Shown piece by piece: positions 42,302 to 54,740 of a stretch of 64,000 nt of DNA. Each line of letters starts with the position of its first letter. The first letter of the stretch is position 1. Made by a program: the position numbers and the translations under genes. Location: positions 143,872,221 through 143,936,220 of the forward strand of contig CAKMRJ010005523.1 in the NCBI GenBank assembly GCA_928212115.1, given 5' to 3'. The DNA is from Lactuca virosa (Eukaryota; Streptophyta; Magnoliopsida; Asterales; Asteraceae). Under the pieces are notes generated by a model. The model saw only the letters and a program-made list of their open reading frames with translations, was not told where the DNA came from and did not search any database.

Positions 42302-43270
42302 CATTCTGTTACCGCTCCAGCAGCACCAGCCCCAACCTCAACCACAACCGCGCCCACAAAGCCATACGCGGGATCCAATCCCAAGTGTGATAAGTGTAAC
42401 TATCACCACTATGGGGCATGCAAGGATTTCCAATGCACCAACTGCAATCGAAAAGGACACACTGCCCGGTATTGCAAGATGCCCCCACAACAAAACAAAC
42501 AGCCCAATGACAACAACGCCGAAGCCAGCCGCGCATGTTACGGATGCGGGGAAACCGTCCATTTTAAATGCAACTGCCCTAAGAACAACAATCAGAATGC
42601 AGGAAGGGTCTTAACCATGGGGAAAGGGGAGGCGGTGCAAGATCCAACAGTGGTGACTGGTAAGTTTCTCCTAAACAACTCTTATGCGTGCATTTTATTT
42701 GATAGTGGAGTTGAGCGAAGCTTCATAAGTCACAAATTCAAACACCAACTCAATCAAAATCCCCACCAATTGAACGAAACTTATACGGTCGAAATGGCCA
42801 ACGGTAAAACAGAAGCAACCAACAATATCTACGTAGGGTACACGCTAACGTTAAATAATCACTCCTTCCCAGTCAGTTTGATGCCTGTTAATATTAGGAG
42901 CTTTGATGTGATTGTTGGCATGGATTGGTTAAGCCCCCACCATGCTGAAATTATGTGTCACGAGAAGGCTGTTCGCCTTCATTTACCCAACAATGAAACT
43001 TTAATAGTTTACGGCGATAAACCTGGCTCAAACCTCCGACTCATTTCTTGCATCCAAGCACAAAAGTGCCTGCATAAAAAGAATCACGCCTTTCTTGTGC
43101 ATGTCGTGGATAAAACGAAGGAGGAGAAAAGTATCAACGATATTCCTGAAGTACGTGACTTTCCCGACATATTTCCCAAGGAATTGCCTGGAATACCTCC
43201 CGAGCGCCAGGTCGAGTTCCGAATCGATCTTGTACCTGGAGCCACCCCAATCGCCAAATCACCCTACTGA
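42302..43270 (+). pseudogene. T2 zinc knuckles and aspartic protease
   Basis: The frame includes Cys/His text from 42386: 'CDKCNYHHYGACKD', then 'CTNCNRKGHTARYC' and 'CYGCGETVHFKCNC', both C-X2-C-X4-H-X4-C knuckles. The protease shows 'YACILFDSGVERSFISH', with the DSG catalytic triad intact but Val replacing the usual Ala. 'DVIVGMDWLSPHHAEI' follows. The segment enters RT ('GIPPERQVEFRIDLVPGATP') and stops at TGA 43268-43270. Confidence 0.9.
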
Positions 43271-43942
43271 TTAGCTCCTGCCGAGATGCAAGAGTTATCT
43301 AGTCAACTCAGTGAACTTCTTGACAAAGGATTCATCATGCCGAGTTTCTCACCTTGGGGAGCTCCGGTTCTGTTTGTCAAAAAGAAAGATGGGTCTTTCA
43401 GAATATGCATAGATTATCGAGAATTGAACAAGCTCACCGTCAAGAATCGATACCCACTTCCCCGAATCGATGATCTATTCGATCAACTCCAAGGAGCCAG
43501 TTACTTTTATAAGATAGATTTGAGATCCGGATACCATCAACTAAGAGTCCGAGAGGAGGATATCCCAAAGACCGCTTTTCGAACCCGTTATGGACACTTC
43601 GAGTTCGTAGTCATGCCTTTCGGTCTCACAAATGCGCCAGCAACTTTCATGGATCTGATGAATAGAGTCTGTCGGCCATTCCTTGATAACTTCGTGATTG
43701 TTTTCATCGATGATATACTCGTTTACTCTAAGAGTACGGAAGAGCACAACCAACATTTACGACAGATTTTGGGAACATTGAGAGCGGAAAAGCTTTACGC
43801 AAAATTCTCAAAATGCGAGTTCTGGATTCATAGAGTGGAATTTTTGGGTCACATAGTCAGTGAAGAGGGAATACATGTGGACCCTGCCAAGATCAAAGCT
43901 ATTGAGGGCTGGGCAACCCCAAGAACCCCAACCGAAATCTGA
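43271..43942 (+). pseudogene. T2 reverse transcriptase
   Basis: Open between stops at 43268 and 43940 in the pol frame. It contains 'GFIMPSFSPWGAPVLFVKKK', 'CIDYRELNKLTVKNRYPLPR', 'FYKIDLRSGYHQLRV', 'MPFGLTNAPATFMDLMN' and the catalytic 'VFIDDILVYS'. It is well preserved across palm and fingers. It copies element RNA into DNA, primed at the tRNA-Met site. The TGA at 43940-43942 interrupts the 'FLGLAGYYRRFI' region. Confidence 0.93.
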
Positions 43943-43948
43943 CAATTT

Positions 43949-44520
43949 TTGGGCCTTGCTGGTTATTACCGAAGGTTCATCCAAAATTTTTTCAAGATTG
44001 CCAAGCCTCTGACCACTCTCACCCAGAAAGGCGTACCCTTCTATTGGAATGACAAACAAGAAGCTGCTTTCCAAACCCTGAAACAAGCCCTTTGCACTGC
44101 TCCAGTGTTGTCCTTGCCAGAAGAAACAGAGGACTTTGTAGTATACTTCGACGCTTCTAATCAAGGGTTGGGTTGTGTGCTTATGCAACGAGGAAAAGTG
44201 ATAGCTTACGCGTCAAGGCAACTAAAGACCCACGAAGTAAACTACACCACCCACGACCTCGAGCTGGGAGCTGTGGTCTTTGCATTGAAGATTTGGAGGC
44301 ACTACCTATACTGTACAAATTGCACCATTTTCACAGACCACAAGAGCCTCCAGCATATCCTGAATCAAAAGGAGTTGAACATGAGACAACGAAGATGGGT
44401 CGAACTGCTAAACAACTATGAGTGCGAAATCAAGTACCATCCAGGCAAATCAAATGTGGTAGCTGGTGCCTTAAGCCGAAAGGAGTACTCGGGTTGTCCA
44501 GTAAAGACGTTGACAATGAA
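43949..44520 (+). pseudogene. T2 RNase H domain
   Basis: 'LGLAGYYRRFIQNF' leads into RNase H with 'FVVYFDASNQGLGCVLMQRG' (Asp), 'DLELGAVVFALKIWRHYLYC' (Glu), 'IFTDHKSLQHILNQ' (Asp) and 'PGKSNVVAGALSRK'. In the last motif Gly replaces the Asp of the usual VVADALSR, so one of the four acidic residues is lost. T1 keeps that Asp. Confidence 0.92.
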
Positions 44521-45415
44521 CGTCCATTCCAATCTATCCTCACAAATCAAAGAGGCTCAACAGGAAGCCTTGAAGCTGGAAAACGTCACCAATGAGGCAT
44601 TGCGCGGAATGGAAAAGAATTTGACGGTCAAAGAAGACGGAGCCTATTATCTTATGGACCGAATCTGGACACCGAGGTTCGGTGGATTTCGGGATGTGGT
44701 AATGAATGAGGCTCACAAAACAAGGTACTCTATCCATCCGGGTGCCGACAAGATGTACCTGGATATCAAACAACATTATTGGTGGCCGAACATGAAAGCG
44801 GAGATTGCCACTTATGTAGGCAAATGTCTCACTTGTGCCAAGGTTAAAGAGGAGTATCAGAAGCCCTCAGGTCTACTGCAACAACCCGAAATACCCGAGT
44901 GGAAATGGGAGAGGATAACAATGGATTTTATAACCAAATTACCCAAGACGGCAGACGGTTTGGATGCTATCTGGGTGATCGTTGACCGACTAACAAAATC
45001 CGCCCATTTCCTACCAATAAAGGAGACGTACAAAATGGAAAGGCTAACGCGGATATACCTGAAAGAGGTGGTGAGACTTCACGGAGTCCCCATATCTATT
45101 ATCTCAGATCGGGATAGTAGATTCACCTCTTGTGTTTGGCAGTCGCTCCAGAAAGCATTGGGAAGCCGACTAGATATGAGCACTACCTACCACCCCCAGA
45201 AAGATGGCCAAAGCGAGCGAACAATTCAGAATCTAGAGGACATGCTCCGAGCATGTGTAATAGATTTTGGCAAAGCCTGGGATACCCACCTGCCCTTAGT
45301 TGAATTTTCATATAACAACAGCTACCACACAAGCATAGGAGTCGCTCCCTTCGAGGCCTTGTATGGTCGGAAGTGCAGATCGCCCCTTTGTTGGGCCGAG
45401 GTGGGTGACACCTAG
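44521..45415 (+). pseudogene. T2 integrase core, DDE intact
   Basis: Zinc-binding region 'HKTRYSIHPGADKMYLDIKQ', 'HYWWPNMKAEI', 'CLTCAKVK' (HHCC complete). Catalytic core: 'WERITMDFITKLP' (Asp), 'SIISDRDSRFTSCVW' (Asp), 'HPQKDGQSERTIQNLED' (Glu). It continues 'FSYNNSYHTSIGVAPFEALY' and 'GRKCRSPLCWAEVGDT' to TAG 45413-45415. The three catalytic residues are present, unlike in T1. Confidence 0.93.
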
Positions 45416-45936
45416 TTAGCAAGAGGACAAATAACGGATAACACCCTCACAGGACCAGAGATCATCCAGGAAACAACCGAGAAAATCATCCAAATCAAGT
45501 CACGACTCCAAGCGTCCCATGATAGACAGAAAAGTTACGCAGACAAAAGACGAAAGCCACTGGAGTTCCAAGTACGAGACCGCGTGCTGCTAAAGGTTTC
45601 TCCCTGGAAAGGGATGATCCATTTCGGGAAACGAGGAAAGTTAAACCCGCAATACATCAGACCATTCGAGATTCTTTCCCGAATTGGTCCAGTGGCCTAT
45701 AAGCTGCAGTTACCCTCCGAACTCAGCAACGTACACCCCATGTTCCACGTATCAAATTTGAAATAGTGCTTATCGGATGAAACCCTTGTTATTCCGCTAG
45801 AAGAGATTGAGATAAACGAGAATCTTTTGTTCGTTGAAGAACCAATCGAAATCATTGACAGAGAAGTAAAGCGTACCAAACAAAGTCGCATCCCAATTGT
45901 AAAGGTTCGTTAGAGCGCCAAGCGTGGGCCTGAATT
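45416..45936 (+). pseudogene. T2 integrase tail and chromodomain, N-terminal part
   Basis: In the same frame after the stop: 'SRLQASHDRQKSYADKRRKP', 'LLKVSPWKGMIHFGKRGKLN', then 'PQYIRPFEIL', a weakened GPY/F module (the two Gly are changed). 'VAYKLQLPSELSNVHPMFHV' follows, then TAG 45764-45766. The chromodomain begins 'EEPIEIIDREVKRTKQSRIP' and 'IVKVR', is hit by TAG 45911-45913 where the clade has Trp, and reads SAKRGPEF up to the insertion of Copia O inside GAATT. Confidence 0.9.
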
Positions 45937-46711
45937 TGTTGGATTAGTGTCTAAGTACATAACTATAATTGGTATGTACTTGACCCGACTCGGCATGGTC
46001 CATTTGGGTTGCATGGCATCGGAACATTTGGATAGACCGTTTGTGAGGAGAGGACATTTGTGACATATTAATATATTATAAGTTCTAATATATTAATATG
46101 AAATCATGTTATTTAATTAGTATTGATCAAGAATTAATTTGGACTTAATTTAGTGATCAAAAAGAGACTAATTAAATATATGGGGATTGATTGTGTAAAT
46201 CATTCATTCTTATCTATGTGGGCTTATGATCCAAGATTCCTTATGTTGGGTTTAACCCATGTGGTGATCCATGGATACTCCATGGAGGTTAAAACCCATG
46301 GAGCATAAGGAATGGGTAAAGTCATGAGTTAGATGGTGTAACCCTAATAGCCACACTATATAAGAACCCCTTTAGTTCAAGAAATTGGCACTAGTGTATA
46401 CACAAGAGGGCAAGCCGATTTCTAGAGTTCATGTGTCTTCTTCTCTTGGTTATTCCATGTGTTGGTGATGTTGTGTGAACCATTTGAGGTGTCACACTTG
46501 GGGCACTAGGCTCTCGAGCTTCATGGAGTCAGGCTACATCAACAAGGTATGTATTTCTATCTAGTTTATTACCCAAGTATCAATGTTTTGTATGCTAGTT
46601 AGGTTAATACCTTGGATATTCATATTTGCATGTATAATAGAGAAAACATAGATCCAAGGTATTTAGGGTTGCATGTACACTTAGGAGTGTTAGAATGCTC
46701 AAAACCCAACA
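45937..46711 (+). repeat. 5' LTR of Copia O (775 bp)
   Basis: TGTTGGATTAGTGTCTAAG..AAAACCCAACA. A CTATATAAG box at 46356-46364 follows a TGTAACCCTAAT stretch. It is the same family as solo LTR 7395-8203 and Copia I. Confidence 0.93.
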
Positions 46712-46712
46712 G

Positions 46713-46724
46713 TGGTATCAGAGC
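46713..46724 (+). other. Primer-binding site of Copia O
   Basis: TGGTATCAGAGC one base after the LTR end. Confidence 0.92.
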
Positions 46725-47900
46725 CTAGGCTTGTTTTCAATTATACTTGATGCAAATTGCTAAAAAAAGCTGAAAAAATCGATTTTCTAGCTGTCTGGGC
46801 ACTGGACTCGCCGAGTCCACTGATGAACTCGCCGAGTCCATGAGGAAAATCATCCTACTTGTCGAGTAGGTTAATACACTCTACGAGTAGGAGCCCCTGA
46901 CATCATATTTTCGACTTTTAAAGCTGAAATTGGACTAGAATCATTACCCTAAGCTGTTTTTGAACCTATAAACCTGTTTTTGATGTGGTAATGTTCATTA
47001 TAATCCAATTTCAAAGATAATTGTCAATAGATTCATGTTTTGTATTAGTTTAATGGTTAGTCTAATTACATGAAAAAGTTTGATTGAATTATCTTGTTCT
47101 TATGAGTTGCTTAGATTAATAGAAAAGTTATGTAAAATTGTTGTTTTCAATCCATTTTAATCTAAGAGATGATTCTAAAATGTGTTTTTGTAACTTGTCC
47201 TCAAGTTATATGAAAAGTCACATTTAAGACTCATAAAACTCATAAATATTTCATAAGTTATGAATAAAGGAAAAGTTACATTCTTTTAATAGTTTAAAGT
47301 CTTCCATAACTTGTCCTCAAGTTATGGAACTTGAAGAGTTTTTTTCTATTAAAACTACTTTAAACACATAAGTTATGGAATTGAATAGTTTTGAATAGTT
47401 TCAAAACTTGCCCTCAAGTTTTGGAATTTGAAAAGTTTTCCCTTATGAACACTTTAATTCCAAATTAAGCCCTTAGGATTTTAAAAGTTAAAATTCAACC
47501 CTTATACTTTATAATATTATAAGTTAATAATATATATATGTATAAGAGCAAGTTAGTCTTACCGTTATTGGCCTCATTCACGAAGCCGGTCTATAAGGGG
47601 GGTATAAGGTTACTGCCTATAAAATGGCAGTTTAATGGGTGTCCACTCTCACCCACCGCTTCCTTGACTGGTGGAGGGTCGTTAGCCGAATGGGTAGGAC
47701 AAGGACTATAATTCTCCCTTCATTAAAAGTATTAATGATAAACACTAAGTAACTAAACACTTATAAATTCCTAATCTTAGTTACTTAGGAAAATGTGAAT
47801 AAGGTTCTAACCCATGAAATTACACTTTCAATTTGTTAAAGTCGGTTAGTGGAGCGCGTGTGGTTTACCGGCACACTAGCTTGATTTAACAAGGTAGGCA
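46725..47900 (+). other. Copia O 5' leader
   Basis: Non-coding. It contains a cluster of palindromes (GGACTCGCCGAGTCC at about 46811 and others to 46895), AT-rich repeats with 'CATAACTTGTCCTCAAGTTA', and a ~360-bp segment (47537-47900) strongly conserved with 49513-49880 of Copia I. That segment ends in a hairpin region and AAGGTAGGCA, where Copia I inserted. Confidence 0.8.
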
Positions 47901-48652
47901 TGTTGGATTAATGTCTAAGTCCATAACTATATTTGGTATGTACTTGACCCGACCCGACATGGTCCATTTGGGTTGCACTTCACCGACACAATTTATATGG
48001 ATAGTCTTTTGAGAATAGTATATTTATGATTTATATTAATATATTATAAGTTCTAATATATTAATATGGAATCATATTATTTAATTAGTATTGATCAAGA
48101 ATTAATTTAGAATTAATTAAGTGATCAAAAAGAACTAATTAAATATGGACTCTTATATATATGGAATGGGCCAAGTTCATTTAGGTTGGGCTAAGCTTTC
48201 ATGGATGGTCCATGGAGCTTTTAACCCATGGATCCTATGTAAATGAAAGGTCATGGGTATTAGGGTTTACATGGATGTAACCCTAATCCTCCATAATATA
48301 TAAAGGGGTCCTTGGCTCACAAAATTGGCACAAGTGTGTGAAAATAAGAGTGGGCCGATTTTAGTGTGCATACATATTCTCTCAAGTTCTTCCAAGGTGT
48401 TTTGGTGATTTGTGATTCCATTTGAGGCTTCCACACTATTGAGGCTAAGCTCTTAAAGCTTGAAGACATCAAGCTACATCAAAAGGTATGTCATCTAACT
48501 AGAACTTTGTAGTATAGGTGCTTCATAATATGCTAGTTAGGATGAAACCTTGGAATAGTTAATATTTGCATGTATAATAGAGAAAACATAGATCCAAGGT
48601 TTATAGGGTTGCATGTACACCATAGGAGTGTTAGAATGCTCAAAACCCAACA
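47901..48652 (+). repeat. 5' LTR of Copia I (752 bp)
   Basis: TGTTGGATTAATGTCTAAG..AAAACCCAACA. ATATATAAAG box at 48296-48304. Confidence 0.94.
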
Positions 48653-48653
48653 G

Positions 48654-48665
48654 TGGTATCAGAGC
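48654..48665 (+). other. Primer-binding site of Copia I
   Basis: TGGTATCAGAGC one base after the LTR. Confidence 0.92.
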
Positions 48666-50308
48666 CATGGGGTGTTTTCTGTTATATTGATGCAAATGTT
48701 TTATTTTCAAGTTGGAAAAAAAAGGAAAAAAAACATGACGTTTGTCAAATTTTAAGATAATTACTTGTTTTGTGAAAAACGAATTATTTGTAAAATTTGA
48801 ATCATTTGTTATATGAGTTAAATTAGGTCAAATTTAGTAAAAGATAAAATGATATGATTATTTTATTAGTTTTAAAAGTTTGATCTAAATGTTTTAAGGA
48901 GTTACATATTTTGTCATAAAATTTTGGAGCTCAAAAGTTTTTTTTAAAGTTGTGATCTTAAGGGTTTTTGAAACTTCCATAAGTTATGGATATGAAAGTT
49001 TTTTAAAAAAAAATTTGATTCAAAGTTTTTATGGAGTTACAAAATTTGGTGTTAATGTTTTAAAGAATTCCATAACTTGTTCTTAAGTTATGGAACATGG
49101 AAAGTTTCATCATAAAACACCATTAATTCCATAAGTTATGGAATCCAAAGGTTTTCAAGAATTACAAAACGTGCCCTCAAGTTTTGGAATTTGAGAAAAA
49201 AAATTTATGAAAAAAAGAATTGAATTCTAAAACTCTTGGGTTCATAACTTAAACAATTAATTAAATGGTTTTAATTTTGAGTTTAATAATTGGAATTATG
49301 ATGTTTTGTTGAATAGTTCAAATTAACTCTTATGGACTTTATTAATAGTTAATTAAAGCGTTTAATTAAAAGAGTATTATTAAATCCATAAATATATGGT
49401 TTGAGTTTAATTAAATTAAAAGTCTAGGTTAATTAATAGATTAAACCACCAAATATTTTAAATGTCTAAAATACACCCTTATACTATTATAATATTAAAA
49501 GTTTAATATATTATATGTATAAGAGCAAGTCGTCTTACCATTAGTAGGCCTCATTCACGAAGCCGGTCTATAAGGGGGGTATAAGGTTACTGCCTATAAA
49601 ATGACAGTTTAATGGGTGTCCACTCTCACTTACCGCTTCCTTGACCGGTGGAGGGTCGTTAGCCGAACAGGTAGGACAAGGACTATAATTCTCCCTTCAT
49701 TATAAGTATAATGATAAATACTAAGTAACTAAACACTTATAAATTCCCAATCTTAGTTACTTAGGAAAATATGAATAAGGTACTAATCCATGAAATTACA
49801 CTTTGCACTTTGTTTAAGCTGTTAGTGGAGCGTGTGTGGTTAACCGGCACACTAACCTGGACTTAACAAGGTAGGCAAAGGGTAACTTAATGTTTATCAT
49901 AGTATCGTTGGAGCGTGTGTGGTTAACCGGCACATCGATTGAGGGGTAAATATTAAGGGTACCAAGTATATTTGCATGGTTACTTCACACCTTGTTTTAT
50001 GATCCTCGGCATCCCAGTCACAAAACCTGAAGGGCACACTCGAGATTGAAACATGCCATTGAAAAGTTCAATGAATCTCAAAAGAATCTAGGAGTTTCAA
50101 AACCAATTAAAACCTAATAATACATTTCGTTTATCTTGGTGGAAATTGGTGAATCGTCATTCACCTACCTTCAAATATTTTATAGCTTGGATTACGGAAT
50201 CCCTCTTCCAAGTTATAAAATAGTTTGTTGGGTCCTAGCCTTAATATATCATATTGGGTGTTATATTAAGGACTTAAATCAACTTTACGTGAATTTCTCC
50301 CATTGTTG
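48666..50308 (+). other. Copia I 5' leader
   Basis: A long non-coding leader of about 1.6 kb, AT-rich, including the conserved 49513-49880 segment shared with Copia O and a second half-copy of its 'GAGCGTGTGTGGTTAACCGG' hairpin phrase at 49912. It ends at the gag ATG. Confidence 0.75.
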
Positions 50309-51054
50309 ATGTCTGGTTTAGACAACAATGATCTTCCCAAACCAAGCTTTCCTAATGAATATGACTTTCCGAGTTTGGCTCATGGAAGTCATACTTCTCT
50401 TCCTCCACCTCCTCCAATTATTCTCCCTAACCCACAAGTTCAAGGTCACTCAAGCCCTAATGGCAAGCAAGGCTATGTGTGATCACATCTTAGAGATGAA
50501 GTCACATATTGACAAGCCGGGAGAGTTGGGTGTCAAAGTCTTGAGAAAGTTGGATGTTCAATCACTTTCTAAGTCATAGTGAGTTCCTTTGGGACTACTA
50601 TGAAACAGACTATGACATGAACCTTAATGATCATATCTATTTGCTTGGTGCTGCTGAATCAGCAATGATTTGGAACGATAGTAAAGCAAATTTGATTAGA
50701 AGATCAACTTCCCAAAAACTTTATGGACAGTGACAATGGTGACACTGGAAATCCAGAAAAAGCATTCTCTTCCCAATGGAAAGGGATTGGCCATAGTCAA
50801 CCCGGTTGACCAAATGGTAAAGAGAAAGGCTAAGTCTGAGATAGTCCCATTACCAAAGGGTCCATATGTTTATTTTGCCAAAGGAAGAGGCGTTGATTGC
50901 AAAGCTGCCAAATTTACCTAAGGATGTTAAAGTCAATAAGTTTGACTCTACATCAGGTAGAGCCCATTATCTAACTCTGTTAAGTTCTATTCTGAGATCC
51001 TCATTACATGATGTGACTGGGTCACATGTTGATGTTTTAAGAATCAAAGAATAG
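50309..51054 (+). pseudogene. Copia I gag remnant
   Basis: The ATG at 50309 opens MSGLDNNDLPKPSFPNEYDF and continues Pro-rich for 57 codons to TGA 50480-50482. After a frame change come 'ILEMKSHIDKPGELGVKVLR' (about 50489 on), then a fragment with 'AESAMIW'-type text (50655 on), then 'NGKGLAIVNPVDQMVKRKAK' (50771 on) with a degenerate zinc-knuckle area where the Cys/His pattern is no longer complete, then 'KFDSTSG' (50940 on). I recognise the order as that of Copia Gag, reduced by deletions and frameshifts to pieces. No function remains. Confidence 0.75.
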
Positions 51055-54000
51055 AGAGAAATCTTAAAGGAAGTATATGTTGATTCTGATCGCGAAGGTG
51101 GATTTCGATCGCATCAGAATTTTGTGCAGTTGCTTAAGAAGTTATGATATATTGCTAAGGAATAGATAACAACAATTTTCCATGTGGATTGTAAGGATAA
51201 GTATTTCCGCAAAGTTTTAAAATAAAAAAATTGTTTAATTTTATTTATTTGAAGTATCCTTACAATGACATTTGTGGAAAATTGTTGCTTATATGATTCC
51301 ACTGACAGCAATATTGGAAAATGGATTTGATTCTTTCATTTGTGGTAGTGTCTAAATTTACCAAATCAGGAAAGTTCCTCATCACCCAAGTTTCAATTGG
51401 ACCGAAACTTGGAATCATGCAAGTTGAATAGTATGCTGAATGAGAACTTTCAAGCATTGGAAAATCAAGACTAATTACTTGTTCACATGGATGTGTGAGT
51501 CAAGTGAAGGACTAAAGGGATCGGGTACACATTCTTGTGCACTGGTCATGTCCACCACAAAGCTCGTTAAGACTATTTGATTTACTAAAGTTTAGTAAAT
51601 ATGGTTATACTTACAAGTTTAAGTATAATTCTGAAACATTGGAAAAGTCTCAATGTATGGCAGAACGAATGGGAAGAATCAAATTAGGCAGAAAGATAAA
51701 AGTTTCTCAAATCTGAAAAGATGTGAGAGTACTTTAGTATCATGTTTGTGATCATCTTAATGATTTAGAAATCATATCACAATTAGTCCTCTAAAGGTCA
51801 TCTTAGTGCATTCTTATGACTAAGAAGAGGAGTCATGAATTGTTGAAATGGTTAGATCAGGAAGATGAGTCATACTTCGTTCCAAAACAATTCTTAGAGT
51901 CATACTCCAAGATTGTAACTTGAGTGACATATCTTAAAGAAAGGTTTAAAACACTTGTCAAATGTAAGAGTAAAAGTGTCCTACTCTTGTACATTTGAAA
52001 TTGGTAAGTTGTGATGTTTTGGATAAAACAAAGACCAACTAAGGCCAATTGTGTGAAGTGTTTGTCTTGATAAAGAATCCGCACTATCTCTTGAATATTT
52101 GGCAAGATAGTCTTATATGTCAAGAGGATAGTGGGAGTCTTAAAGATCCTAAAAAGAATTTCAAGAACTAATCAAGAATCAAACCTGAGGTTCTTCACTA
52201 GCACACGACTTGAGGTTTATAACCTATCGTGTTGACATATTCTGTGCCCATTCCAGTTAAAGTTGGCTTTGCATAGGAGTTCTGAAAGTTCTCAATTGGT
52301 TGCATAACAACTTGGAAGCAATGGCAGGCCCTGTACTGCCAGGTGGCAAGAAGTTAAGATTGCATAAGTTCAGTCCATATGAGTTTGGATTTGTCATTAC
52401 CCCTTGTGTTGTGACTATGGTTTTGACGATTCACATGGATAAGAACACATACACCATAAAATCTAAGGGTCATAAGGTTTCTCTCCGATTCATGAAAATG
52501 ATGGTGAGGAAACACTTCCACCAAGTAGATTTGAAGCAGATGGCAAAAGGTCTAAACAATTGAGACTATGATTATGGCATCCCTTTTCATAGTTCTGAAA
52601 TTGTTTAGACACACATGCATGCTATCTAAGGAAAGGTGTATGATTTTGATAAAGTTTTATCAAAGCATCTCTTATCAGAAATCTGAACTTTGGTAAGAAA
52701 GTCAATGAAGTATTGATTTCTAGAAGTCCAACTGATTTCTGAGTACATGTCAAAGCTAGTGGGAGCATAAGTGTTATGCTAATAATCATCATGTTAGTGG
52801 GAGCATGATAATTATTGTTAGTGTTGCAAGTTAGCAATGTTAATTATAGAAAACAAAAGTTTTAATTCGTGAGGCTGTAGGGATTGAAAAAGTTGTTTTG
52901 CTATAATTAAGGGAGAGGATATACTTCATTTCAGTTCTAAAGGCTTAGATTGAGACCTTAATCATCTTTAGTCAAGAATATATATATGAATTTCATGTTG
53001 GATTGGTTCAACTTAAGGAAATTCTATATATTGCGTTCTCAAAATTCGATTATGATTACGGCATCCCTCTTCATAGTCAAATTTTGAAAACATGGCAAAT
53101 AAAAATATTGTAGCAAAAGACTGGTCTAGAATCATGTCTTTATATGAGACATCATGAATCGTGTACCATTTGCTTTGGGTACAGGATCGATTGCATGTGC
53201 TATGATATTTTTTCATTTCTAAATTTTTCCAAATGCCCAGAGGCATTAAGAAGGGAAAAGGTCTAGAATTGGATATGACTAAAATGATTAAGCAATTGTC
53301 GAGGACAATCTGAGGTTTACCAAAGATTGGTTGCTCAGGGACAGTTGGAAGTATAGTGCTAATTTTGGAAGGACCATATTGACATATTCTGAAAAGAGGC
53401 ATCTCTTATTCAGAAGTGATAGTCAAAATGAGAATATGGAGCTGTCTCCATAGGTGGAAGTTATCTGTGTAAGATTAGAAAACTTAATGCAAGAAGCATG
53501 TCCAAAGCAATGTACTTTGAATATGAGACTTAGTTTCCATGGAGTTGATCTCCATTGGAATACCTTATAATGACTGTTGACAAGTCTTTGTGACTTTGTA
53601 CATATTCATTACAGGAGGGTCAGTGCATATAAGTTTAAAATCTAAACAGATTTCGATAAATGATAGGAATTTGAAATTCTCACATTTTTCGATAAGGATT
53701 TGGGAGTGTGAAATTAGAATCATTGAAATTATGTTAATTGGTTTATTTCACAAAGTAAGGATCATAGACAAACATAGAGTGCATACTTGGTGTATGGCAA
53801 AGCTATTGTTTAAGAAAAACATAGTGTACATGCTTGGAGCATGGGACAACTAGTGTTTTTAATTCAAGTATAAAGTTGATAAAACCGAAACAATGAATAA
53901 TGAGTAATCAGTATGGTGATAAATAAAAGTGTTTATTTATATTCATAGGGTTTGATACCATATTTGATTCATTTATTCTTGTGTTTCACTTTGCATGTTT

Positions 54001-54729
54001 TGACTTCCAGAATAACTAAGTCGCTCTTCCTGAATGATTAAGTTATTCAAACCATCCACAGTCGGTCATATGTTGGAAGTAGATATGAATCAAGACTGTC
54101 ATGGGTTGGTTTGTAGAGGTCCAAGTTGGTGGACAAAGTGGTGCTACAACACTCATGAGTGCTCATAAGTTCTGAGTATTGGATTCAACCCGCGCTCATT
54201 TGAATCACTTCATGGATTTTATCACGAGTGATCATGAGACGATAATATCTTATATTCTTCAAACCTAGAGATATGAGTTGTTACTATGACTTGGTTATAC
54301 ATTGATTGCACGAAAACGCATTTGGTAACTCGATGTTCTAAACGTGCCTTTGTGTATGATTCAACAAGTAGTAGAACAAGCCATATGAGTCGAAGTTTAT
54401 CCATTCCTTTTACCTTCGGGATAAAAGCGATATCTGTGGGCCCCTCGATGATTTAGCGATGACACATGTGAGTGCTTGGCCAAGCCAGGACTGATTTGAT
54501 TTGTTCAATCAGTCAGTCATCATAAATCGAAAATCGGGAAACAACAAATGGACAGAGAGAATGATTATAATCCATGTCTCAGTCCATATGATATCTAGAA
54601 TGGAGGAATATATGATCCCTTATCTAATGGACAAGTCATTGACAAGGTCAGAGTTCGACAACGGCTTTAAGAGCTACGATTGCCAGTTAGGTTTTGAAGT
54701 CATACTCAATAATAGTTTTAGACTTATCC
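51055..54729 (+). mobile_element. Copia I body without recognisable pol
   Basis: No integrase, RT or RNase H motif could be found, only short frames. Much of it (about 51640-54729) is repeated in Copia O (55500-58653) with the same order of phrases, e.g. 'CAGGCCCTGTACTGCCA' at 52324 and 56162, and 'CAGTCGGTCATATGTTGGAAG' region at 54059 and 57965. The conserved 3' end leads to the purine tract AAGTGGGAGAC type at 54730-54740. Confidence 0.7.
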
Positions 54730-54740
54730 AAGTGGGAGAC

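Noticed and set aside
52300..52563. 87-codon frame in Copia I starting near the GGCCCTGTACTGCC phrase
   Set aside because: The matching region of Copia O (56158 on) does not preserve the frame, and no domain was recognised.
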